DNA of 5,873 bases, from assembly GCA_026713405.1 (NCBI GenBank), contig JAPOON010000227.1, positions 1-5,873 of the forward strand, in the 5' to 3' direction. The position numbers and the translations under genes are program-made. Shown piece after piece: positions 1 to 5,335 of this stretch. How positions within the stretch are numbered: position 1 is the stretch's first letter; each line of letters opens with the position of its first letter. The stretch comes from Gammaproteobacteria bacterium (GTDB lineage: Bacteria; Pseudomonadota; Gammaproteobacteria; Pseudomonadales; Azotimanducaceae_A). The notes under the pieces were generated by a model. It was given only the letters and a program-made list of their open reading frames with translations. It had not been told where the DNA came from and searched no databases.

Positions 1-639
1 CAGAAGCGAGATCACCACCGGCATGTCCGCCCCGCCGATGGGCATGACGGCCATGACGCCGAACAGGAAGCTGAGGCCGATAACGGCGTACAGGTAGGGA
101 GAGTCCACGCCGGGCTCCAGGCAGAACAGCACGCCGCACGTCACCAGCGCAATGAGGATCAGGCCGTTGACCAGGCGCTGGGCGCCGAACACCACGGCGC
201 GGCTGGTCATCACCTCGGATAGCTTGCCCCAGGCGATGATGCTGCCGGAAAACGTGACCCCCCCGATCAGGATGGAGAGCAGGATGGTGATGTCGGTAAA
301 GGTGGTGTTGCCCTGGCTGTAGAGCGCCGACCAACCCACCAGCAGGCTCGCAATGCCGCCGGAGCCGTTGAACAGCGCCACCATCTCCGGCATCGCCGTC
401 ATGGCGATGCGCTGCGCCGCCACCGCGCCAATCAGGGCGCCCACTGCCGCCGCGGCCAATATCCAGCGGAATTCGAGAATTTCCTGGGAGAAGAGCGTCA
501 CCACCACGGCGATGAGCATGCCGATGGCCGACAGCAGGTTGCCCCGTACGGCGGTGGCCGGCGAGCCCAGCTGTTTCAGCCCGAATACGAACAGCGCGGC
601 CGCGACGATGTACCAGACATTGATGAGTTCCAGGGTCAC
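1..639 (-). CDS. pntB: NAD(P) transhydrogenase subunit beta, N-terminal part (runs off left edge)
   Basis: This is the beta subunit of the proton-translocating transhydrogenase, an inner-membrane enzyme that couples proton entry to hydride transfer from NADH to NADP+. The window holds the first 213 codons, essentially the membrane domain (dII). The NADP(H)-binding domain III would lie beyond position 1. Visible landmarks are VWYIVAAALFVFGLKQL near the start, MPEMVALFNGSGG (residues 83-95), TFSGSIIAWGKL (129-140) and the very conserved IGGADMPVVIS (201-211). Most of the rest is hydrophobic helix. The start is GTG at 637-639. It overlaps the pntAB stop in a GTGA and is preceded by GGGAG (647-651) with a 7-nt spacer. 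No other in-frame start lies near the N-terminus. Residue 91 is Asn where E. coli PntB, as I recall it and aligned without gaps, has His91. The family call is very secure. Confidence 0.96.
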   Translation of the reverse strand, partial: MTLELINVWYIVAAALFVFGLKQLGSPATAVRGNLLSAIGMLIAVVVTLFSQEILEFRWILAAAAVGALIGAVAAQRIAMTAMPEMVALFNGSGGIASLLVGWSALYSQGNTTFTDITILLSILIGGVTFSGSIIAWGKLSEVMTSRAVVFGAQRLVNGLILIALVTCGVLFCLEPGVDSPYLYAVIGLSFLFGVMAVMPIGGADMPVVISLL

Positions 640-941
640 GAGGATGCTCCCGTCGAACCCTTGTCGGGTTTCTTCCTGAACATCCCCAGCATGCGGTTGG
701 TGACCAGGTAGCCGCCCACCACGTTGATGGTGGCGAAGACGACGGCGAGCGCCCCGAGCCAGGTGGCCACCTGTGCCAGGCCCGAACCGGCCGAGATCAG
801 CGCGCCGACGATGGTGATGCCGGAAATGGCGTTGGCGCCCGACATCAATGGCGTATGCAGCGTTGCCGGCACCTTCGAGATGAGCTCGAAGCCGAGGAAG
901 ATGGACAACATCAGTACAAGGGCGAGAAATACGGCTTCCAT
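636..941 (-). CDS. pntAB: NAD(P) transhydrogenase subunit alpha part 2 (membrane domain)
   Basis: This 101-residue integral membrane protein corresponds to the C-terminal membrane part of the fused PntA of E. coli. In split enzymes it is a separate small subunit that builds the proton channel with PntB. Three hydrophobic segments are visible, at about residues 3-21, 40-58 and 62-82, followed by a basic tail (RKKPDKG). The family signature KVPATLHTPLMSGANAISG occupies residues 23-41 and includes His29. The position after NAI is Ser40, as in E. coli, rather than the His of the NAIHG type. The start ATG (939-941) has GGGAG (948-952) six nt upstream, directly abutting the pntAA stop, and the 3' end overlaps the pntB GTG by 4 nt. 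Translation is therefore probably coupled on both sides, as expected for subunits of one complex. Confidence 0.96.
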   Translation of the reverse strand: MEAVFLALVLMLSIFLGFELISKVPATLHTPLMSGANAISGITIVGALISAGSGLAQVATWLGALAVVFATINVVGGYLVTNRMLGMFRKKPDKGSTGASS

Positions 942-952
942 GTGCGGCTCCC

Positions 953-2080
953 TCAGAGGTTCGCGATGGTGTCGTTGACGATCTCGCCGCCCCGGGCAAT
1001 CACGCAGCCCGCGGCAATTTCGTCTTCCGGGTCGAGATTCAAGGTTCTGGCTTCACCGTCCCAGAACTCTTCCAGCAGGTTGACCAGGTTGGCCGAGTAC
1101 ATGTCGCTGGCGTGCCGGGACACATCGGAGGGCAGGTTGCCCAAGCCTACAATGCTGACACCACCCACATCGACGACCTCGTTCAATACCGAGCCTTCGA
1201 CGTTGCCGCCACTTTCCACCGCCATGTCCACGACCACGCTGCCGGGGCGCATCGCGGCCACCATGTCGGCCGTGACGATGCGCGGCGCCGGGCGGCCGAA
1301 AACCTGGGCCGTGGTAATGACGACATCCGACTGGGCGATCACCCGCTTCTGACCCTCTTTCTGCAATTCGAGTTGCTCCGGCGTCAGCGCCTTCGCGTAG
1401 CCCTGCTCGGTCTGGCCGATCTCGCCGAGATCGATCTCCACGAACTTTGCCCCGAGCGAGCGCACCTGCTCGGCCACCACCGGGCGCGTATCGAAGGCTT
1501 CCACCCGGGCGCCGAGGCGCTTGGCGGTGGCAATGGCCTGCAGTCCGGCAACGCCCGCGCCGATGACGAATACCCGGGACGGGGCGATCGTACCGGCCGG
1601 CGTCATCATCATCGGAAAGATCTTCCTGCTGTGGTACGCCGCCAGCACGACGGTCACATAACCGGCGAGGTTGGCCTGGGAGGACAGCGCATCCATCTTC
1701 TGCGCCTTGGTGGTGCGCGGAATCATCTCCATGGAAACGAGCGTGACACCCTGGGCCGCCAGTGTCTCCACCAGGGGCTTCTCGTTGAACGGATCAAGAA
1801 AGCTGATGTGTATGCAGCCCGTCTTGAGCAGCGCCGTCTCGGCCGGGTCGGGCTTGCGCACCCTGAGTACGACGTCCGCATCACCGAGCAGCCCCGCCCG
1901 GTCGCCACGCACCGCCGCACCGGCCGCTTCGTACTCGCTGTCCGGATAGCCCGCGGCAGCGCCGGCGCCCGCCTCCACAGCAATCTCGAACCCGGCCGCC
2001 ACCAGCTTCTTCACGCCGGCCGGTACGAGTGCGGCCCGCAGTTCACCGGGCCAGGTTTCCTTAGGCGTCGCAATCAGCAT
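953..2080 (-). CDS. pntAA: NAD(P) transhydrogenase subunit alpha part 1 (NAD(H)-binding domain I)
   Basis: This soluble NAD(H)-binding subunit passes hydride to NADP+ bound on PntB domain III at the cytoplasmic face. Its fold is that of alanine dehydrogenase/PNT. Numbering from the upstream ATG at 2092, the N-terminus has IATPKET (7-13). SSQANLAGY (137-145) and PMMMTPAGT (160-168) lead into a Rossmann glycine motif, GAGVAG (178-183). The strand-2 acidic residue is Asp201 in AFDTRP, and VVDMAVESGGN lies further on. The order and spacing match the Rhodospirillum-type split subunit. Length is 375 residues from the chosen start, normal for the family. I chose ATG 2080 because family members begin directly before the I-x-x-P-K/R-E motif and because GGGGAA (2085-2090) precedes it. 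ATG 2092 would add four residues (MGKF) and has only a weak GGAA upstream. The stop lies 11 nt from pntAB, so the three genes form one operon. Confidence 0.96.
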   Translation of the reverse strand: MLIATPKETWPGELRAALVPAGVKKLVAAGFEIAVEAGAGAAAGYPDSEYEAAGAAVRGDRAGLLGDADVVLRVRKPDPAETALLKTGCIHISFLDPFNEKPLVETLAAQGVTLVSMEMIPRTTKAQKMDALSSQANLAGYVTVVLAAYHSRKIFPMMMTPAGTIAPSRVFVIGAGVAGLQAIATAKRLGARVEAFDTRPVVAEQVRSLGAKFVEIDLGEIGQTEQGYAKALTPEQLELQKEGQKRVIAQSDVVITTAQVFGRPAPRIVTADMVAAMRPGSVVVDMAVESGGNVEGSVLNEVVDVGGVSIVGLGNLPSDVSRHASDMYSANLVNLLEEFWDGEARTLNLDPEDEIAAGCVIARGGEIVNDTIANL

Positions 2081-2084
2081 GAAT

Positions 2085-2090
2085 TTCCCC
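2085..2090 (-). promoter_or_regulatory. Shine-Dalgarno deciding the pntAA start
   Basis: GGGGAA on the minus strand lies 4 nt before ATG 2080 (5 nt counting from GGGGA). It sits inside the coding part of the longer alternative start at 2092. The upstream ATG has only GGAA, which is part of a hairpin stem. Together with the family N-terminus this favours 2080 as the main start. Confidence 0.45.
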
Positions 2091-2096
2091 ATTGGT

Positions 2097-2115
2097 TTCC
2101 GGCGGCCGGCCGGAA
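2097..2115 (-). promoter_or_regulatory. Leader hairpin just upstream of pntAA
   Basis: A perfect 7-bp inverted repeat (TTCCGGC / GCCGGAA) flanks a 5-nt GC loop. It ends 4 nt before the upstream ATG (2092) and 16 nt before the preferred start (2080). In the pntAA transcript it would form a stable GC-rich stem that hides the GGAA upstream of the 2092 ATG but leaves the GGGGAA free. It has no following T-run, so it is not an intrinsic terminator. A regulatory role is inference only; GC-rich DNA gives such repeats by chance fairly often. Confidence 0.3.
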
Positions 2116-2131
2116 GGCGAAAGCGGGGACT

Positions 2132-2160
2132 TTACTAAACGGCACCGCGAAAGCAAGCAA
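2132..2160 (-). promoter_or_regulatory. Weak candidate sigma-70 promoter for the pnt operon
   Basis: On the minus strand a TTGCTT (2155-2160, -35-like) is followed after 17 nt by TAGTAA (2132-2137, a poor -10, three matches of six). This A/T-richer patch in an otherwise GC-rich gap lies about 50-80 nt upstream of pntAA, which is a sensible place for a promoter. The -10 match is weak and an offset reading (TTTAGT, TAAAGT) is possible. Read-through from kdgK could also transcribe the operon. Confidence 0.22.
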
Positions 2161-2235
2161 TCCGATGACGAGGTCGGTTGGCGGTTGTCCATTCACCTCG
2201 CCCGGGGAAATCCGGGGTCTGTTGGCCGGCCGCAA

Positions 2236-3258
2236 TCAACGCTGCACCCGGGCCGATTCCTCCCCGCCGAGGAGCGCTTCGATCTCGGTAACGCCGGTAC
2301 GGTGAAAATCGCCGGGAATGGCGTGATTGATGCAGCCGGCGGCAACCGCGAACTCAAGAGCCGACTCCGGGGTTGCGCCGCGGAGCAGGCGGTAGATCAG
2401 CCCGGCGGTGAAAGCATCGCCGGTGCCGATACGGTCGGCGATGTGGCGGATCTGGTAGTAGCGCGCGCGTTGGAACCCGGACCGGGTACGCAGGCAGCCC
2501 GACCAGCCGTTGCTGTTGGCGCCCCGGACATCGCGCCAGGTACCGGCCACCAGCGAGAGGTTGGGCCAGGCCGCCATTGCCTCGGCACTCAACGTCTCGA
2601 AAACGGCCCCGTAGTCGTCGCCGGCCGACGGCTCCGTGACGATGTCGAACATCTTGCGGAAGTCGTCCGCGCCGGCTACAAGTACATCGACATCCCCAAC
2701 GATCTCTTTCATTACGGAAGAGGGCGATGCGCCGTAATTCCAGAGCTTGCTGCGATAGTTGGCGTCGCAGGAGACCTTGACGTCGAGCTTCCGGGCGCAC
2801 GCCACCGCCGCCCGCGTCGCATCCGCCGCGGCTGCGCTGAGCGCCGGCGTGATGCCGGTAACGTGCAGCCATCGGGCGCCGGCCAGAATGGCAGGCCAGT
2901 CGAGGTCGCCGGGCTGAACCGTAGCGAGCGCCGAGCCCGTACGATCGTATGTCACCTTCGTGCCGAGATAGCCGGAGCCGGTCTCGACAAAGTAGATACC
3001 CATCCGGTCGCCGCGCCGGCAGACGTTGTCCGTGCCGACGCCGAAACCGCGCAACGCGGCGACTGTGGCATCGCCGAGAGGGTTCTCCGGCAGCGCGGTC
3101 GCTACCGCCACATCGATGCCGAAACCCGCCAGCGCCACCGCAACATTGGTCTCCGCACCGCCGAGCGCCGCATCGAACCGGGGCGATTGCAGCAGGCGCC
3201 CGTAGTCCGGGGCCGTGAGCCGCAACATGATCTCCCCGAAACAAACCACCTCCGCCAC
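2236..3258 (-). CDS. kdgK: 2-keto-3-deoxygluconate kinase (PfkB/ribokinase family sugar kinase)
   Basis: The likely reaction is ATP-dependent phosphorylation of 2-keto-3-deoxygluconate to KDPG in the cytoplasm, the step that feeds uronate-derived carbon into the Entner-Doudoroff aldolase reaction. The 340-residue length fits the family. The N-terminus has the PfkB pattern VCFGEIMLRL (5-14) and the sugar-binding GGAETNVAVALAGFG (33-47). YFVETGSG...KVTYDRTGSA (89-110) and CDANYRSKLW (164-173) resemble KDG kinases more than fructokinases. The second PfkB signature is DRIGTGDAF (275-283), with Asp281 as the catalytic base, followed by NHAIPGDF (311-318). The start is GTG 3258 with GGAGGG 8 nt upstream. 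It is divergent from the TRAP operon and co-directional with pnt after a gap of about 155 nt. A 2-keto-3-deoxygalactonate or other sugar-acid kinase is possible. The family is certain, the substrate likely. Confidence 0.88.
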   Translation of the reverse strand: MAEVVCFGEIMLRLTAPDYGRLLQSPRFDAALGGAETNVAVALAGFGIDVAVATALPENPLGDATVAALRGFGVGTDNVCRRGDRMGIYFVETGSGYLGTKVTYDRTGSALATVQPGDLDWPAILAGARWLHVTGITPALSAAAADATRAAVACARKLDVKVSCDANYRSKLWNYGASPSSVMKEIVGDVDVLVAGADDFRKMFDIVTEPSAGDDYGAVFETLSAEAMAAWPNLSLVAGTWRDVRGANSNGWSGCLRTRSGFQRARYYQIRHIADRIGTGDAFTAGLIYRLLRGATPESALEFAVAAGCINHAIPGDFHRTGVTEIEALLGGEESARVQR

Positions 3259-3582
3259 AGGTCACACCCTCCGCCTGGTCATTTCACGCATGGGTACCGC
3301 GTTTTCGCCCGCGCCCGCCACGCACCTTCGGCGCCCATTATGCCCGTCCCACGCCTGGCAGCCCGTGGCAACAGTCCGGCGGTGCGCCGCCCGGCCGTTG
3401 CGGATGCCCGAACACGGGTTGGTTCGACCGCTGCCTCCGCGCCGGGTTACAGTGCGGTTGCGGGAGCCGGCGCGCGAACCTCGCATAATTTCGATGCAAA
3501 GATGTCGAGGTGGCATGGCCGTTCGCGAAACAGCTGCGCCCGGGCCCGGCGGATGGAGAATACCTGAGAGGGAAGGAATCCC
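3259..3582. promoter_or_regulatory. Divergent control region between kdgK and the TRAP operon
   Basis: This 324-nt gap must hold the promoters of both divergent units. CATAAT (five of six matches to the -10 consensus) occurs once on each strand: minus strand at 3337-3342, about 80 nt before kdgK, and plus strand at 3484-3489, about 95 nt before dctP. Neither has a convincing -35 at 16-18 nt. On the plus strand TTGCGG (3458-3463) is 20 nt away, and on the minus strand TTGCCA is 23 nt away. Between them lies a palindrome, GGCGG-TGCG-CCGCC (3378-3391). GCAT-N7-ATGC (3483-3497) overlaps the plus-strand -10. These could be operators of a regulator not encoded here. I see no RNA gene or convincing protein gene in the gap apart from the short leader ORF listed separately. 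Confidence 0.5.
3267..3272 (-). promoter_or_regulatory. Shine-Dalgarno supporting the GTG start of kdgK
   Basis: GGAGGG on the minus strand sits 8 nt before GTG 3258. It is the strongest ribosome-binding match near this gene and fixes the start. The following codons (GCG GAG GTG GTT TGT TTC GGG GAG) give the expected family N-terminus, a few residues before the conserved FGE. The next ATG lies inside that motif and would truncate it. Confidence 0.6.
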
Positions 3583-3586
3583 ATGA
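3515..3586 (+). CDS. Possible 23-codon leader ORF overlapping dctP
   Basis: ATG 3515 opens a 23-residue reading frame (begins MAVRETAAPGPGGW) that ends in a TGA overlapping the dctP ATG as ATGA. A GAGG (3507-3510) lies 4 nt before its ATG, and the dctP ribosome-binding sequence (AAGGA) lies in its last codons. This layout would permit translational coupling or leader-type control of dctP. The frame is also open for about 300 nt upstream, as is common in GC-rich DNA, so openness proves nothing. The peptide resembles nothing I know. Treat it as a hypothesis. Confidence 0.18.
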   Translation: MAVRETAAPGPGGWRIPEREGIP

Positions 3587-4710
3587 GCCGCAGCAAGATC
3601 ACCAACACCTCGGCGGCGTTTGCCGTCGCCATCGCCTTTCTCACCGGCCTGATCGGCAGCCTGGCGTTGCGTCCCGCCGGGGAGCAGGTCGCCTCCAGCA
3701 GCGGCGACTCTGCCTCGACCGGCGAAGTAGTCAGGCGTGTCCACTGGCGCCTGCCCCTGTCGTTTCAGACCACCATGCCGGTGCTGGGGGACAACCCGAT
3801 CTACGTCACCGAGTCCCTGCGGGCGGCTTCCGGCGGCGCCGTGGACATCCGCCTGTTCGAGCCGGGTGAAGTGGTGCCCGCGTTCGGGATCAGCGAGGCG
3901 GTTCGAGACGGCAAGATCGAAGCCGGCTATACCTGGCTCGGCTACGACCAGGGACGCATTCCTTCCTCGGCGCTGCTCGCCGCCGTACCGTTCGGCATGG
4001 AACCCTGGGAATTTGCGGCGTGGTGGTTCGACGCCGGGGGCGAAGCGGTGGGTCGGGCGCTGTACGCCAAGCACAACACGCACATCATTTTCTGCGGCCT
4101 GACCGGGCCCGAGACGGCCGGCTGGTTCCGGGAACCGGTCAGGAGCCTCGCAGACATGCAGGGCCTGAAGATTCGCTTCGCCGGCATCGGCGGCAAGGTC
4201 ATCGAGCGCACCGGCGCCTCGGTCACCATGCTGCCGGGCGGCGAGATCTTCCAGGCCCTCGAGAAGGGCGCCATCGATGCCACCGAATACGCCCTGCCCA
4301 TCGTCGACCAGGCGCTGGGTTTCAACCGGGTGGCTACTTTCAACTACTACCCGGGCTGGCACCAGCCGTCCACGGCATCCCACATGGTCGTCAACATGGA
4401 TGTCTGGAACAACACCTCTGCGGCCGACCAGACCCTCATCGAAACCGCCTGCACCGCCGGCGTGCTGCGCAACCTGGCGCGCAGCGAAGCGCTGCAGGGC
4501 GCGGTGATCGCCGGGTTCCCCGAAGTCGGCGTCACCGCGGAAACCCTGCCGGACGACCTGCTGCGGGCACTGGAGCGCATCACCGAGACCGTCCTGGAGG
4601 AGGAAGCGCAGCGCGATCCGGACTTCGCCGCGATTCTGGCCTCGCAGAACGCATTTCGGGCCGACTATGCCCACTGGAAAGCGCGGGGCTACCTGCCCAG
4701 GGATTTCTGA
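3583..4710 (+). CDS. dctP: TRAP transporter solute-binding protein (DctP family, 2-oxo acid/mannitol-chloroaromatic type)
   Basis: This periplasmic solute-binding protein catches an organic acid and delivers it to the DctQM permease. It has 375 residues. A hydrophobic segment at residues 11-29 serves as signal or anchor. It has no lipobox cysteine and no twin arginine, and is followed by a Ser/Gly-rich linker (37-48). The mature part starts near WRLPLSFQTTMPV. GLKIRFAG (195-201 region) carries Arg198, the arginine that in TRAP binding proteins usually pairs with the substrate carboxylate. LPGGEIFQALEKGAIDATEY (217-236) and YYPGWHQP (255-262) are typical of the subgroup containing FcbT1 and TakP. 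Start ATG 3583 has AAGGA 5 nt upstream. Its stop overlaps the dctQ ATG (TGATG). Substrate cannot be read from sequence; a uronate or keto sugar acid is inferred from kdgK next door. Confidence 0.92.
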   Translation: MSRSKITNTSAAFAVAIAFLTGLIGSLALRPAGEQVASSSGDSASTGEVVRRVHWRLPLSFQTTMPVLGDNPIYVTESLRAASGGAVDIRLFEPGEVVPAFGISEAVRDGKIEAGYTWLGYDQGRIPSSALLAAVPFGMEPWEFAAWWFDAGGEAVGRALYAKHNTHIIFCGLTGPETAGWFREPVRSLADMQGLKIRFAGIGGKVIERTGASVTMLPGGEIFQALEKGAIDATEYALPIVDQALGFNRVATFNYYPGWHQPSTASHMVVNMDVWNNTSAADQTLIETACTAGVLRNLARSEALQGAVIAGFPEVGVTAETLPDDLLRALERITETVLEEEAQRDPDFAAILASQNAFRADYAHWKARGYLPRDF

Positions 4711-5300
4711 TGGACGAACCGCGTTCCATCGAGTCAACCATCGCCGGGTCGACCCTGGACCTGCCGCAGACGCGCCTGTCCCGGGCGGTCGACCCCTGGC
4801 TGGTCCGCATCGGCCACTGGTCGTCGTGGCTGTGGCTGGTTCTCGTGGCGATCATCGTCGCCAACGTGATCCTGCGCTACGCCTTCGGCGAGGGCCGCAT
4901 CGAGTTCGAGGAAATCCAGTGGCATATCTATGCGGCCGGGTTCCTGCTCGGCCTCGGCTATGCCCTGCAGGCGGATGCGCACATTCGCGTCGATGTGCTG
5001 CACGAGCGGTACTCACCGGGGCTGAAGGCCTGGATCGAGTTGTACGGCCTGCTCCTGCTGGCGTTGCCGTTCATCCTGGTGATGCTCATTTACAGCGCGC
5101 CGTTCGTGCGCGTCAGTTTCGAACTCGGCGAGGTGTCCGCATCGCCCGGCGGGGTGCCCTACCGGTGGGCCGTCAAGGCCATGCTGCCGCTCGGGTTCGC
5201 CCTGCTCCTGCTCGCGGCCCTCTCGCGCCTGTCTAGGGTGTGGACCTTCCTGTTCCTGGATGCCGACGGCGAAAACGGCAGCGGTAATCGTCATGCCTGA
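4710..5300 (+). CDS. dctQ: TRAP transporter small permease subunit (DctQ family)
   Basis: This is the small four-helix membrane subunit that pairs with DctM in a TRAP transporter. It has 196 residues. A polar N-terminal tail (1-35) precedes hydrophobic segments at about 37-56, 72-87, 111-130 and 156-172. The DctQ signature is clear: NVILRYAFG (52-60), then EFEEIQWHIYAAGFLLGLGYAL (65-86), then DAHIRVDVL (89-97). The tail is a short acidic/polar stretch. ATG 4710 shares one base with the dctP stop, and AGGGA lies about 6 nt upstream, so translation is probably coupled. The same frame stays open upstream through dctP, but that part is only an out-of-frame reading of dctP, and the domain begins after ATG 4710. 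The longer-than-minimal N-terminal tail fits the mannitol/chloroaromatic subgroup. Confidence 0.93.
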   Translation: MDEPRSIESTIAGSTLDLPQTRLSRAVDPWLVRIGHWSSWLWLVLVAIIVANVILRYAFGEGRIEFEEIQWHIYAAGFLLGLGYALQADAHIRVDVLHERYSPGLKAWIELYGLLLLALPFILVMLIYSAPFVRVSFELGEVSASPGGVPYRWAVKAMLPLGFALLLLAALSRLSRVWTFLFLDADGENGSGNRHA

Positions 5301-5335
5301 ATCGCCGCGACCGCCCGCACCCCAACGGAGCGCCC

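Noticed and set aside
2201..2216. CCCGG...CCGGG inverted repeat downstream of kdgK as a terminator
   Set aside because: The stem is only 5 bp with no T-run on the minus strand, so it does not meet the criteria for an intrinsic terminator.
2104..2231. Two copies of GGCCGGCC (2104-2111 and 2224-2231) in the kdgK-pntAA gap as a repeat or operator pair
   Set aside because: Short GC-only palindromes are frequent in DNA of this composition, and the flanks of the two copies do not match beyond a few bases.
1112..2305. Plus-strand open frame (397 codons) antisense to pntAA
   Set aside because: It is His/Arg-rich low-complexity translation opposite a secure pntAA, a typical shadow frame.
3540..3549. 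CCGGGCCCGG palindrome upstream of dctP
   Set aside because: It is a 10-bp GC palindrome without a loop or T-run, likely composition-driven and not positioned to block the dctP ribosome-binding site.
2092..3567. Long plus-strand open frame (491 codons) antisense to kdgK
   Set aside because: It is the mirror of the kinase gene, with an Arg/Ala/Gly-rich translation, no recognisable motif and no ribosome-binding site that stands out.
4020..4709. N-terminal extension of dctQ reaching back into dctP
   Set aside because: This stretch is dctP read in another frame. The DctQ domain begins after ATG 4710, which has its own ribosome-binding site and the usual stop/start overlap.
3262..4737. Long minus-strand open frame (491 codons) antisense to dctP
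   Set aside because: It lies opposite a clearly recognised TRAP binding protein, its translation is rich in Arg, Gly and Ala with no domain, and long antisense frames are expected in GC-rich genes with third-position G/C.
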